Assembly (NCBI RefSeq): GCF_000499845.2
Contig: NC_023749.2
Span: 19,597,138 to 19,661,137 of the forward strand
Reading direction: 5' to 3'
DNA: 64,000 bases
Source: Phaseolus vulgaris
Taxonomy: Eukaryota; Streptophyta; Magnoliopsida; Fabales; Fabaceae
In this document: piece by piece, positions 44,230 through 58,500 of the stretch
Layout: each line of letters begins with the position of its first letter
How positions within the stretch are numbered: the stretch's first letter is position 1
Program-made: the position numbers and the translations under genes
The notes under the pieces: generated by a model
Told to the model about the DNA's origin: nothing
Databases searched by the model: none
The model's input: the letters and a program-made list of their open reading frames with translations, nothing else

Positions 44230-47200
44230 ATGAGAAAAATGAGAAGCAACCGTTCAAGTCCAGTTGCGCCCGTTGCTGCTGAAGGCGCCGGCGCCATGAC
44301 CATGGCGCAGATGGTGGAGATTATGCGTTCGTTGCAGGCGAATGTGGAAGCCTCGCGCATAGAACAGGCGAGAATGCATGAGGACCTGGTCGCCTCTCGG
44401 GCCAGGAATGATGTGCTTAGCAAAGTGACTGAAGAGCTGCGTCAAGCTCTTCAGGAGCAGCGAGGGCGTCCTATTGCTGAAGAGGTCGCGCCGTCCACGC
44501 CGCCTCGTGTTTTTCCTATGCCTTTCGCTCAGGCGATTACTGACACGCCTATTCCTGCGAGTGTGGTACCTGTTAAGGCTGTTTTTACCGGCGTGGAGGA
44601 TCCTGAGGCTCATCTCACCACGTTCCATACACAGATGATGCTGTCGGGAGGATCAGACGCCGTGTACTGCAAGATGTTCGTGAGCACACTCCAGGGAACG
44701 GCGCTGGAATGGTTTGTGAGCCTGCCTACCGGTCACATAACCAACTTCCAACAGTTTTCAAAGATTTTCGTCGAGCAGTACATCGTGAATAAGGCACCGC
44801 CCAGGGTGTCTTATGATTTGTTTGATATAAGGCAGTATTAGGGAGAGTCCCTCAGGGACTACTTGAATCGCTTTGGGGCGCAGATGGTCAGATCGCCGGC
44901 CAAAGATGAAGAAATGCTGGTCTACGCATTCAAGAAGGGCGTGTTGCCGGGACCATTCTGCGAGGCATTGATCAGGGCCCACCCTGCCACGTTTGCTGAG
45001 GTTAGGCGACTTGCGGTGGCCCACATCGCCGATGAGAGTGAAGTCGCCGAGAAGAGAGGAAGCGTGGCTCCCGCTAGGCCGCGCGCCCAGACTAGGATCC
45101 AGCCACAGAGGGTGCTGGAGACAGCGGCGGCCAGAAGGGATCAGAGGACTCGCCATCCTTATGATCCAAGGAAGAACAAGGGCAGGGGCCAAGGACGCCC
45201 TCAACCAGCACGCCGGGAGTACAATCGCCCGCCTAAGCACAAGTTTGTCATGGGATTGGCGGACCTGATCGCCATTCCCAACATATCAGCTAGGTTGAAA
45301 GCGCCCGAGAAGGTGGGCGACAAGGTGCTGGGACCAAAGCCAGACGCCTGGTGTGAGTTTCACCAGGGCTTTGGCCACACCGTGGATTCGTGCTTGGCTT
45401 TAGGATACCAGCTCGACGATCTGGTTAAGAGCGGGTTCCTAAATGACTATTTGCTGGATAGAAGGACGGGGGGCGCGTCGAGCTCCCAACCAGCAGGTGG
45501 AGAGGCTCAGCAGCATGAGATGCCTACGCACGGGGAAATCCACACCATTGCAGGGGGTTTCTCGGGTGGCGGATGCACCGCATCACAGAGGAAGAGGTAC
45601 GCGAGGTCTGTGATGACGGTGGATATGTTTGAAGACCACTCGCCGGATGTGGACATCACGTTCACCAAGCAAGATCTTCGGGACGTTGTGCCTCATGACA
45701 ACGATCCCATAGTCATCTCGTTGATCACGGCAGGAAGAAAGGTCCACAGGGTTCTGGTGGACCAAGGAAGCTCGGCAGACGTGATGTTCTGGCCGACTTT
45801 CACGCAGTTGGAGCTACCCTTTGACCAGCTGAGGCCCTATGGAGGGTGTTTGTATGGTTTCGCTGGTGATCAGGTGGAGGTCAGGGGGTACATTGAGTTG
45901 AGGACTACGTTTACAGATGAGGCGGGTTCGAGAACAGAGAACATCAAATACCTTGTCGTAAACTTTCCTTCAGCATACAACATTCTGCTGGGAAGACCCA
46001 CGCTTAACAGGATAGGCGCTATACCGTCGACCCGGCACATGAAGGTGAAGTTGCCGTCTATGGAGGGAGTGGTGATCACCATCAAATCCGATCAGAAAGA
46101 AGCGAAGAAGTGCTATGAGAATAGCCTGAAAAACAAGAGATCGGTGAGTTACGTGACAACCACCCTGCCTCCGGGTGTGAAGCCCAGATCGACGGTAATA
46201 GAAGAGACCGCCGGAAGAGATGTGGAGATGGTGGATGCTGAGCTGGGAGAGGGGAACGCCGGTCTGGAGGAAGAAGAGGCGAGGAATCGCCCTGAGGAAG
46301 CGAGAGAGCTGGGAATCGCCAGGGCGGTGATCGCCAGAGAGACCAGGCCAAAACCTGTCGAGTAGTGGCTCGAGATAGAGATCGGGGGAAAGATCTTCAA
46401 GCTGGGAAGATCCCTGGAGGTCGAGCTCCAGGACCAGATCGCTAAGGTGATAGAACGGCATCTGGATGCATTTGCATGGTCCGCTTCGGACATGCCCGGG
46501 ATCGATCCCGACTTCTTGTGCCATCATTTGGCAATGGACAGCTCGGTGAGACCAGTACGACAGAGGAGAAGGAAGTTCAATGAGGAGAGGAGGCAGGCGA
46601 TCAGAGACGAACACAGAAACTCCTTGCTGCAGGCCATATCAGGGAAGTCCAGTACCCTGAGTGGCTGGCCAATGTCGTGCTGGTGAAGAAGAGTAATGGG
46701 AAATGGCGCATGTGCGTCGATTTCACTGATCTGAATAAGGCTTGCCCAAAGGATTCATATCATTTACCAAGCATAGACGCCCTGGTGGATAGTGCTGCAG
46801 GGTGTAAGTTGTTGAGCTTTCTGGACGCCTTCTCGGGGTATAACCAGATCAAGATGCATCCCATGGATGAAGAGAAGACTGCCTTCATGACCGAGAGATC
46901 GTGCTACTGCTACAAGGTGATGCCGTTTGGGCTGAAGAACGCGGGGGCCACGTACTAGAGGTTGATGGATCGAGTACTTGCACCGATGCTGGGAAGGAAT
47001 GTGCAAGCGTATGTAGATGACATGGTCGTGACCTCGCCAGAAAAAAGCAAGCACGTTGCAGACTTGGAGGAGTTGTTCACGACGATCGCCAAGTTCAGGT
47101 TGAAGCTGAATCTAGAGAAATGCATCTTTGGCGTGGAGGCTGGAAAGTTCCTGGGATTTCTCTTAACTGAAAGAGGAATAGAGGCCAACCCGGACAAGTG

Positions 47201-49664
47201 TGCCGCTATCTTGGCGATGAGAAGCCCGGCCACTGTGAAGGAAGTGCAACAGCTCACAGGTCGGATGGCCGCCCTATCTCGCTTCGTGTCAGCTAGCGGA
47301 GAGAAGGGCCACCCATATTTCCAGTGTTTAAGGCGCAATAACAAGTTTGCCTGGACGAAGGAGTGTGAGGAAGCCTTCGTCAAGCTTAAGGAGTATCTGG
47401 CGAGCCCGCCGGTTTTGTGCAAACCGCTGGTGGGAACCCCTCTCAGGTTGTATTTTGCTGTAACTGAGAGGGCGGTGAGTGCGGTGCTCGCCCAGGACCA
47501 AGATCAGGCTCAGAAGCCTATTTATTTTGTTAGTAAGGTGCTGTAGGGCCCCGAAACGAGATATCAGGCCCTGGAGAAGGCTGCGCTGGCTGTGGTATTT
47601 TCGGCGAGGAGGTTGCGCCACTATTTCCATAGCTTCACGATACTGGTAATGACTGACTTGCCCATCCAGAAGGTCTTGAAGAAGCCTGACGTTGCTGGAG
47701 GATGGTGAAGTGGGCGGTGGAGCTGTCGGAGTTTGATATTAAGTATGAGCCCCGAGGCCCGATCAAGGGGCAAATCTTCGCAGATTTCGTGGTCGAGCTC
47801 TCATCTTAGGCGACACGAGTTGAAGGGGATGACTTTTGTTGGGTGCTTTCAGTGGATGGATCGTCGAACCAGCAGGGTAGCGGTGCTGGAGTCATCCTGG
47901 AGGGACCCAACGGCGTGCTGATTGAACAATCTTTGAGGTTTGCCTTCAAGGCCAGCAACAATCAAGCAGAATATGAGGCGCTGATCGCCGGAATTTTGCT
48001 GGCCAAAGAGATGGGAGCTAGGGTGCTGATGGCAAAGAGTGACTCGCTGCTAGTCACGGGGCAAGTAACAGGCGAGTTCCAGGCTAAAGATCCACAAATG
48101 GCGGCTTACCTAGAGTATGTGCAGGAATTGAAGAGTTCCTTTGCCTCCTTTGAAGTGGTGCATGTGCCTAGAGAGCAGAATGCCCGAGCTGACTTGCTAG
48201 CTAAGCTCGCCAGTTCAGGCAAGGGGGGTAGGCAGAGGACGGTGATTCAAGAAACTCTGAAGACGCCGAGAGCATTTGTAGCAGATCACCTGGTTCTTCA
48301 GATAAGCAAGTCGACAGAGAAAGCGGCGAGGAGTCACAGATCCCTGACCCAAGAGACCTTGAGATCGCCGAGAATAAGAGCATGTCGGGGAGAGAAGGTG
48401 ACCATGACGCAGGTCTGCGCTGCCCATGAGCCAGACACCTGGATAACACAGTACAAGCGGTGCCTGGCAGATGGCCTTCTCCCGCTGGATCAGACAAAGG
48501 CTAGGAAGATAAAGAAGAATTCTAGCAAGTTCACATTGATTGATGGCGAGTTGTACAGGTTTGGGTTCACTCACCCACTCCTGGAGTGTGTGCACGGAGA
48601 AAAATGTACGAGAATTATGGCAGAGCTCCACGAAGGGATATGCGGAAGCCACGTCGGGGGTCGAGCTCTGGCCGCAAGGACTCTCCGTGCAGGGTACTAC
48701 TGGCCAACGATGAGAGAAGATTGCAAGAGGTATGCGCAGTGTTGCAAACAATGCCAACAGCACGCCGATTGGCACAAGGCGCCTCCCGAGGAGTTGAAGT
48801 CGATCTATAGCCCTGGCCGTTTCATACATGGGGAATCGACATCCTGGGACCATTCCCGCTGGCGATCAGGCAGATGAAATACTTGGTGGTGGCGATTGAA
48901 TACTTCACCAAGTGGATCGAAGCAGAACCAGTGGCCCAGATCACCGCACACAAGATTGAGGGTTTCGTGTGGAAGAACATTGTGTGCCGGTTTGGTGTGC
49001 CCAAGCGCCTGGTGTCGGACAACGGGACTTAGTTTGCAAGTCACCTGTTGAAGAAGCTGTGCAAAGGGGGGGAATTCAACAAGTGTTTGCATCCGTTGAG
49101 CACCCTCAGACGAATGGCCAAGTAGAGTCAGCCAATCGGGTGTTGCTGAGAGGTTTGAAGAGAAGGCTAGAGAAAGCCAAAGGAAGTTGGGCTGAGGAGG
49201 TACCCCGTATAGTCTGGGTGTACCACACCACCGAGCAGTCAAGAACCCATGAGACCCCGTTCAGCTTGGTCTATGGGTGTGACGCAATGATTCCAGTAGA
49301 GATCCAGGAGAGCTCGCCGAGATTCCAGAACTTCGTAGAGGAAGACTCGAATGAGGAGAGAAGGTTGAACCTGGATCTACTGGATGAGGTCAGGGAAGAG
49401 GCGAGATTGAAAGCTGAGGCGGTGAAGAGAAGGATTGAACGAAGATATAACTCGAAGGTGATGCCGAGACAGTTCAGAGAAGGCAACCTGGTGATGAGGA
49501 AAGCCCACCAGTACGAGATGGAGAATAAACTGTCGCCCAAGTGGACGGGACCGTTCAGAATAACCGAGGCGCTCGGGAACGGCGCCTACCGCTTAGAGAC
49601 ATTGGAAGGAGGGGCGATTCCTCGCACTTGGAACGCCACGCACCTCAAGTTGTATTACAGTTAA
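44230..49664 (+). pseudogene. Tat gag-pol polyprotein, unit 2 (six TAG plus several 1-bp deletions)
   Basis: The six in-frame TAG codons of the other units are present (44839, 46363, 46956, 47544, 47807, 49030). This unit also has single-base deletions that shift the frame: an A in AAA near 46612 (RT), a G near 47698 (RNase H), a T near 48812 (integrase) and a T near 49068 (integrase). Units 1 and 3 lack these. Apart from them the sequence matches unit 3. The deletions may be sequencing errors rather than biology. Confidence 0.9.
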
Positions 49665-51091
49665 GAACTTTGTAAGTAAAGACAAACACGAAGTTATATT
49701 ACAATGTTTTGTTAAAACAGTTTGAAGGGGGCACTCTTTTCCCTAAGGAGGGTTTTTAATGAGGCCACCCAATAAAGAAGAGTTTTCGAAGTTTGAAGTG
49801 TTTTAGATTGCATGCTTGCTATTTTCCAAAGTTTTGAAGAAAGACCTTGTCACTTATATGTGATTTAAGGCAAGTTAAAGATATATTGCATGCTTTCTAA
49901 AAAGTTAAAGTCCTCATCGTCTTTCGGCGATCGGAGGCACCAGTTAAAAGACCTCAACGCCCTCGCGCGTTCTGAGGCGAGATAAAGACCTCCTCGCCGT
50001 CGAGCGAGTGCAGGCTAGGAAGAGTGAAAAAGTCCTCAGTGTTTCTGGGGGCGAGAAGATGTAACCCCTGGAGCAATGTAGAGGCACCAGTAAAAAGTCC
50101 TCAGTGTTTCTGGGGGCGAGAAGATGTAACCACTGGAGCAATGTAGAGGCACCAGTGAAAAAGTCCTCAGTGTTTCTGGGGGCGAGAAGATGTAACCCCT
50201 GGAGCAATGTAGAGCACCAGTAAAAAGTCCTCAGTGTTTCTGGGGCGAGAAGATGTAACCCCTGGAGCAATGTAGAGGCACCAGTGAAAAGTCCTCAGTG
50301 TTTCTGGGGGAGAGAAGATGTAACCCCTGGGGCAATGTAGAGGCACGAGTTAAAGACCTTCTCGCCTATGAGCGAGTTCAGGCGAGTTAAAGACCTTCTC
50401 GCCTATGAGCGAGTTCAGGCGAGTTAAAGACCTTCTCGCCGATGAGCGAGTTCAGGCAAGATAAAATCCTTCTCGTCTCGAACGAGTTCAGGTATGGTGT
50501 AAAGGGTGGAAGAAGTTTGGAGGGTGGCTAAGGTAGGTTCGAAGAGAACGCCTAGCCACCCGGTCTCTTGTTCTGAAGCTCAAGGAGGTAGAGAAGGATC
50601 CGAAAGGCACCTCTACCCCCAGATGAAGGAACAATGGCCAAGTTGTGAAGGCAGGAAGAAGCTAATATCGTCAAAAGTCTTTGGCGACCAGGAAAAGTTC
50701 AAGCAATGGCGAGAAAGTTAAGACCCGTTTTGATAAGGCAGATCGGGTGAGCGATGTCTCAAGCCATTAGTTGAGTTGAAGTTCGTTATTTGAAGAGCGA
50801 TTTTACGCTAAGGTTCATTGCCTTGAGATTACAAGTTGTTAGAGTGATTATTATTCGAAAGTCAGTGGTTCGAAGCAGTTAAGTATGTAATCGCGCTTAC
50901 GAAATCGCCAAGTTAATTCTAGAAGAAAATTGCGCAAGGAAAGATAAAGCAGACAGAGAAGTTACAAGAAGAAATACAAGGACTTTATCATAAAGTAAAT
51001 ATCAGTTCAAGGCACATGTACAGGAAAATAGAAGGTTTATTACAATCATATGTAAGGAGAAAGCATAAAGGTAGTGGATGGAAGGAATTAA
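49665..51091 (+). other. 3' UTR of unit 2, with minisatellites
   Basis: It holds the 65-bp repeat (50037-50346, five copies with two 1-bp deletions) and the 37-bp repeat (from 50347, three copies). Non-coding. Confidence 0.8.
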
Positions 51092-53724
51092 TCAGTCTTC
51101 AGCGGGAACAACCTTCCCATCCACCACCTCGTTGTTGAGAGGCACCATGGTAAGATCTAGATCGGGGTACAGGCAGGCGAACTATTCCCGGGCGGCCTCG
51201 AATCCAGCAGCAAGAATCTGGGCAGAACTCAGGTCAAGTTCTTCGATCTGCTTCTTAAGTTCTTCAATCTGTTTCTTCAGCCCCTCGTTCTGCTGCTTCA
51301 GCTCTTCAGCTTGCTTCTTGAGTTCTTCGATGGTTTCCTGAGCTTGAAGAAGGTCTTCAGCAACCTTCTTGGATTCTGCCTGCGCCTGGCCCAGTTCAGC
51401 GGCGATCTTCTCGTTTTCTTTGTTGGCTTCAGCGAGCTTGGCCATGGTGTCGTCTCTTTCTTTCTCCACCTTCCCCAAGAAGACCTCCCGATCGGCTGAC
51501 CTTTTCTCGAGGTTCTTCACCTTGGCGGCGTCAACTTTGATCAAGGCCTCCAGGTCAGCCACTTTGACGCGATAAGGTACTATCTTGCTCTCCAGCTCAA
51601 TCTTCTCTTGAGCCAAGAGCTGCACCTTATGGCGTAGATCGGTGGCCTCCTTGCCCGCCACCCGGAGCTCGGTGCTCATGGCATCTTCTACTCGGGAGTG
51701 CTCGATCTCGGCGAGTGTCAGATTGCAGGATAACCTCTCCGCCTCAATCCTTATGGTGCTGTTCTCGGTTCGGAGTGCGAAGAGGTCATCCTGGAGCTTC
51801 CTGGTAGAGCTTTCCACAGCTTTAGAGATGATGGAGGGGAAATCCTCCGCCATCATCTTCAGTTTTGCTGAAAAGGGCTCCCATACCCTTTTGACCTCAA
51901 GAGAGAGGTTTGCTGGTGGAGGCACCGGGGGGGCTTGTTGTTGGTTTTCGCCGCCACCTTCTTGAGTTGGTTCCTCAGCAAGTGCTTCTTGGTGTGGTGG
52001 CGACGTCGGGGATTCGGTGATGAGGATGGGAGAGTTGTGAGCACCCTCATCCCCAACTGGAGCAGCCCCTGCGGTTGAAGCATTTGAAGGAGGATCCCCT
52101 CCCGCTGATACATAAGGCATGGAGGCGCTCGGGGGGTTCTCCAAGAAATTGGCTTCGGCGGCCTCAACCACAGGAGGTGCAGACGCCAATGGAATCGCTT
52201 GGACTGGTGAGGCGGGAGCTGGTGGAGGAAGCAATGTTGGAGGCGGGGCTGGTGTGGATGGCGGTGTTGATGTTGGAAGTGGAGGTGGAGCTGATGGTGA
52301 AGAAGGCGCCACCCTCTTCCTCTTGGTGACGAGGCCATCTTCAGTCGCCTCGTCGTCCTCTTCTTCCTCCTCATGAACCACTTGAGGGGCTTTCCTTTTT
52401 GGTTTCCTGAGGATAAGTTTCTTGCGCTGGTTGGCGGGCTGGGCCTCGGAGGAAGTTGGGCCTCTGGGTGCGATCTGCCCTGTGCAGCGGCGATCTCCAC
52501 CACAGAGTTTGGCACGGTCTGGGAGCCCGATGCCAACCCGTGGGCTCGGGCGAGCGCCCTCAGTTCAGCGAGTTTGCCCTGGCCAACATACGATCTGCAT
52601 AAAGCAAAGATGCATGGGTTAGCTCAGAGAGAAAGATAAATGCATAAGTCAGTATGCAGCAGAAAGCAGATCAGTGGTGCAGAAAATAAAACCAAAGTCT
52701 TGTGCACAACACACAAGACGCCCAGAAACAGTTAACAGAGATAATGTCAAAGTAAAGACTTAAACGTTGAGGTGAGTTCTAACCTATGCGAACTTCGAGT
52801 TGATCTTCGAAGAACTCGTAGGAGATGAGTGTGGTGGTGAGGAAGGTAATGTTGGCATCTGCCACACTCTTCCAGAAGAAGCATAGGTCTTTGTCCAAAG
52901 CACCCATGCTATCAGGACTTCTTGGCCTCCTGAAGTTGCCTTTGGACTCTTTGTTCCCCTTGTTTACCCAATACAAGGGGAAACCGTCGAGCAGAGAAGC
53001 GTCCTTGTCATTGGGGCGCACCTGGACGAACTTGCCCTTCTAGTCTTTGTAGGATTGCTGGAAGATAGAGAGGATCGACCTCCCAGCAATCCCGTTCAAG
53101 CTCACCCCCAGGCGATCTCCTGGGTGCTTGGCTTCGAAAAGAAAGAGGAAGACGTCCACTGACGCTGGCAGCCCCAAGTGGTCGCACATGATCTGGAAGG
53201 CCCGCACGAACGCCCAGCTGTTGGGATGGAGCTGGGCGGCGGCGATGTCGAGCTCGGTAAGTAGTTCTCTTTCAAAGCGAGTGAAGGGAAACCTAAGTTT
53301 CACCTTCTTGAACAGGGTGGTATAGACGAAGCAGAACAACCCGCCGGTGTTCCCTTTGTCGTCGACGCACACTGGCAAGTCGGGGGGCAAGGTAGCACCA
53401 TCATCTTCTCGTCGTGCTCCTTGTGGAACGATAGGTGAGGCTCGTCCCCTTTCTTCAAACGAAGAACTGCCCTAGCAGAGTTTACAGAAGATGTCTCCTT
53501 CAACAGAGTCGAGGTGGCCCATGGGTACAATTTTTTGAAGTCTGGGGAGGGAACAGAGGCTCCTCCGGCGATAGGGGAGTGGCCTGAGCCAGGTTAGAGC
53601 GGGAGGGTGCAGGCCTCTCAGCCTGAGAAGAAGAAGCACCAGGTGCTCGCGATTGGTTGTGTGCTTGAGATGGAGGGTTTCGTGACGTGGGAGGAGGATT
53701 TGGGGTGATCTTTGAGTGAACCAT
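51092..53724 (-). pseudogene. Antisense accessory gene, unit 2
   Basis: Exon A is 53724-52784 and exon B is 52594-51092, with the intron at 52595-52783. It has the same two TAG codons (53042-53040, 51184-51182). Four further single-base deletions, in a C, a GG and two G runs (near 52584, 52470, 53385 and 53575), break the frame only in this unit. Domain content as in unit 1. Confidence 0.85.
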
Positions 53725-54309
53725 CTGCAAAGGAAGAAGAAAAGAAGAGGTGATCAGGGTTCGCAGAGGCTAACTCGATCGTGAAAGAGGGGTGAAGAAC
53801 GAACGAACGAAGGTTCGTTGTAACGAAGACGAAGCCCTAAGTTACGAGAAAGGAGAAATAGAAAAAACAACCCACAACGTATGCACCAGACAGTTAAAGG
53901 ATGATGCGAATCGGTCAAAATGCAGGAAAAACCAGCAGAAGAAGTAAAGGAAGTACCTTTTTATGATCGGAAGAGTGATGAAGGAAGTTGGTGATTCAGG
54001 AGGTTGAAGAACGTTGAGAGCTTTTGCAGAAGAAAGTTGAAGCGTTTGAGAACACGAAGAAAGTGATGGAACAGTGGAGTGAAATGGGTTTAAGGGTTTT
54101 TCGAATAAGTTTGGGAAGCGCAAACGTCAATTGAAGGTAACCGTTGATGAAGCCACGTGTCGACCGATAGGAGGAGTGTTTGGTGGAGCGTCAGGAAAGC
54201 AGAAAGTACAACCGCTTGGAATTCTGCGCCAGCGCCACGTAGATCGGTATTGACGTGACTCCTTTAGTCTTTTCGCTGGACAAGTCTTCGCTTAAGACTG
54301 GGGGGCTTG

Positions 54310-55128
54310 TGTACCGCCCTGGTAGTCGGAAGTGATGACGTGGCATCAAGCTACGGTATAGGCGTGTTGACGCGACGCCAGGTTGGCAGAAGGGAAGGAA
54401 GTCGGGGGGCTCGTGAAGTCGCCAGTTATTAAGTTGGCGTGCTCCGATCTCCAGCACACCAGAACCGGCGGTCATCGGGTTAAAGATGAAGTCGCCAGAT
54501 GTAAACTCAGGCGACCAAGTGATTAGAGATCGCCGGAGCAAGCACATCGCCGAAGATGAAGGTGGTGCAGATTATGAAGGCGGCCGGCGAGACCACAGGG
54601 AAGGTGTGTACGAAGGCACCCTAGCTCGCCAATCCAGTAGAGATCGCACTCTAGGACAGCTATGCACTGAGTAGTATCATGCATAAGTAACTTAGCCAAA
54701 GGAGAGTCAGAAGCAGCGCCCAAGTCAAGGAGGCTCCAGATGATGGCACGTGTACAGCTGGATGCGAGCCACGTGTCCAGATGTGTAACTGCCAGGAGAG
54801 AGAAAGTGCCCAGGTATATAAGGGTTTCCCAACGAACTTCTGAGGTACGCACGTTCAGATTGTCTTCTTTACGCTTGCGAGTTCTTGAGTATACTGTGAG
54901 AGAGAACATTGCACGGTTCCTTGAGAGTTCTTGAGTGTTACTCTTGTAGTATTTGGTGGTTCGGTCACTGACTTGGGCGTTGGAGTGCGATCGGCCGCAG
55001 CGGCGTCGCTCTGTTCTTTTGCAGGTTCTTGAGGTGGATCGTGGCGAAGGACGGAGGTTGACGCGGTGTTCACGTCGATCCAAGTTTGACGAGGCAAGCT
55101 TCAACGTTCTGGTCAACAGGCAGGATCA
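54310..55128 (+). repeat. LTR 3 of the array
   Basis: 819 bp, preceded by the polypurine-like tract and followed by the PBS-like site at 55132. TATA box at 54815-54821. Confidence 0.95.
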
Positions 55129-55538
55129 TCAGGCGCCCACCGTGGGGCCGTGTAAAACCTGTTCCCATCCACAGCGTGAGTTCTTGGAGGTTTTTGTAGT
55201 TTTCTGCGTGGTTGTGTGCTGGTGCAACCATTGTTCGTTGATCATCTAGTTTTTGTTCGGTGGTTTTGCGTTTTCCACCGTTCGTTTGGGTTTTTGTTCG
55301 GTGAAGTGAAGTTTTCTGCTGGTTGCGCGAGTTTTGTTCGGTGAGATTTTAGTTCTTTGGCTTGTTTGGTTTTCGTGGAAGAAGCGTTGGTTTCTGGTGG
55401 AGTTGCAGGTTTCTGTGGAGGTTCGCTGTGTTCCTGAGGTTTCTTTCGCAGTTTCGCGAAGTTCTGACCGATTGATCGCTGAATTGATCGTAGCTGAAGG
55501 AAGTGTTGTTCGTTGCACTCAGTGATTCGTCAAGTTTC

Positions 55539-58500
55539 ATGAGAAAAATGAGAAGCAACCGTTCAAGTCCAGTTGCGCCCGTTGCTGCTGAAGGCGCCGG
55601 CGCCATGACCATGGCGCAGATGGTGGAGATTATGCGTTCGTTGCAGGCGAATGTGGAAGCCTCGCGCATAGAACAGGCGAGAATGCATGAGGACCTGGTC
55701 GCCTCTCGGGCCAGGAATGATGTGCTTAGCAAAGTGACTGAAGAGCTGCGTCAAGCTCTTCAGGAGCAGCGAGGGCGTCCTATTGCTGAAGAGGTCGCGC
55801 CGTCCACGCCGCCTCGTGTTTTTCCTATGCCTTTCGCTCAGGCGATTACTGACACGCCTATTCCTGCGAGTGTGGTACCTGTTAAGGCTGTTTTTACCGG
55901 CGTGGAGGATCCTGAGGCTCATCTCACCACGTTCCATACACAGATGATGCTGTCGGGAGGATCAGACGCCGTGTACTGCAAGATGTTCGTGAGCACACTC
56001 CAGGGAACGGCGCTGGAATGGTTTGTGAGCCTGCCTACCGGTCACATAACCAACTTCCAACAGTTTTCAAAGATTTTCGTCGAGCAGTACATCGTGAATA
56101 AGGCACCGCCCAGGGTGTCTTATGATTTGTTTGATATAAGGCAGTATTAGGGAGAGTCCCTCAGGGACTACTTGAATCGCTTTGGGGCGCAGATGGTCAG
56201 ATCGCCGGCCAAAGATGAAGAAATGCTGGTCTACGCATTCAAGAAGGGCGTGTTGCCGGGACCATTCTGCGAGGCATTGATCAGGGCCCACCCTGCCACG
56301 TTTGCTGAGGTTAGGCGACTTGCGGTGGCCCACATCGCCGATGAGAGTGAAGTCGCCGAGAAGAGAGGAAGCGTGGCTCCCGCTAGGCCGCGCGCCCAGA
56401 CTAGGATCCAGCCACAGAGGGTGCTGGAGACAGCGGCGGCCAGAAGGGATCAGAGGACTCGCCATCCTTATGATCCAAGGAAGAACAAGGGCAGGGGCCA
56501 AGGACGCCCTCAACCAGCACGCCGGGAGTACAATCGCCCGCCTAAGCACAAGTTTGTCATGGGATTGGCGGACCTGATCGCCATTCCCAACATATCAGCT
56601 AGGTTGAAAGCGCCCGAGAAGGTGGGCGACAAGGTGCTGGGACCAAAGCCAGACGCCTGGTGTGAGTTTCACCAGGGCTTTGGCCACACCGTGGATTCGT
56701 GCTTGGCTTTAGGATACCAGCTCGACGATCTGGTTAAGAGCGGGTTCCTAAATGACTATTTGCTGGATAGAAGGACGGGGGGCGCGTCGAGCTCCCAACC
56801 AGCAGGTGGAGAGGCTCAGCAGCATGAGATGCCTACGCACGGGGAAATCCACACCATTGCAGGGGGTTTCTCGGGTGGCGGATGCACCGCATCACAGAGG
56901 AAGAGGTACGCGAGGTCTGTGATGACGGTGGATATGTTTGAAGACCACTCGCCGGATGTGGACATCACGTTCACCAAGCAAGATCTTCGGGACGTTGTGC
57001 CTCATGACAACGATCCCATAGTCATCTCGTTGATCACGGCAGGAAGAAAGGTCCACAGGGTTCTGGTGGACCAAGGAAGCTCGGCAGACGTGATGTTCTG
57101 GCCGACTTTCACGCAGTTGGAGCTACCCTTTGACCAGCTGAGGCCCTATGGAGGGTGTTTGTATGGTTTCGCTGGTGATCAGGTGGAGGTCAGGGGGTAC
57201 ATTGAGTTGAGGACTACGTTTACAGATGAGGCGGGTTCGAGAACAGAGAACATCAAATACCTTGTCGTAAACTTTCCTTCAGCATACAACATTCTGCTGG
57301 GAAGACCCACGCTTAACAGGATAGGCGCTATACCGTCGACCCGGCACATGAAGGTGAAGTTGCCGTCTATGGAGGGAGTGGTGATCACCATCAAATCCGA
57401 TCAGAAAGAAGCGAAGAAGTGCTATGAGAATAGCCTGAAAAACAAGAGATCGGTGAGTTACGTGACAACCACCCTGCCTCCGGGTGTGAAGCCCAGATCG
57501 ACGGTAATAGAAGAGACCGCCGGAAGAGATGTGGAGATGGTGGATGCTGAGCTGGGAGAGGGGAACGCCGGTCTGGAGGAAGAAGAGGCGAGGAATCGCC
57601 CTGAGGAAGCGAGAGAGCTGGGAATCGCCAGGGCGGTGATCGCCAGAGAGACCAGGCCAAAACCTGTCGAGTAGTGGCTCGAGATAGAGATCGGGGGAAA
57701 GATCTTCAAGCTGGGAAGATCCCTGGAGGTCGAGCTCCAGGACCAGATCGCTAAGGTGATAGAACGGCATCTGGATGCATTTGCATGGTCCGCTTCGGAC
57801 ATGCCCGGGATCGATCCCGACTTCTTGTGCCATCATTTGGCAATGGACAGCTCGGTGAGACCAGTACGACAGAGGAGAAGGAAGTTCAATGAGGAGAGGA
57901 GGCAGGCGATCAGAGACGAAACACAGAAACTCCTTGCTGCAGGCCATATCAGGGAAGTCCAGTACCCTGAGTGGCTGGCCAATGTCGTGCTGGTGAAGAA
58001 GAGTAATGGGAAATGGCGCATGTGCGTCGATTTCACTGATCTGAATAAGGCTTGCCCAAAGGATTCATATCATTTACCAAGCATAGACGCCCTGGTGGAT
58101 AGTGCTGCAGGGTGTAAGTTGTTGAGCTTTCTGGACGCCTTCTCGGGGTATAACCAGATCAAGATGCATCCCATGGATGAAGAGAAGACTGCCTTCATGA
58201 CCGAGAGATCGTGCTACTGCTACAAGGTGATGCCGTTTGGGCTGAAGAACGCGGGGGCCACGTACTAGAGGTTGATGGATCGAGTACTTGCACCGATGCT
58301 GGGAAGGAATGTGCAAGCGTATGTAGATGACATGGTCGTGACCTCGCCAGAAAAAAGCAAGCACGTTGCAGACTTGGAGGAGTTGTTCACGACGATCGCC
58401 AAGTTCAGGTTGAAGCTGAATCTAGAGAAATGCATCTTTGGCGTGGAGGCTGGAAAGTTCCTGGGATTTCTCTTAACTGAAAGAGGAATAGAGGCCAACC

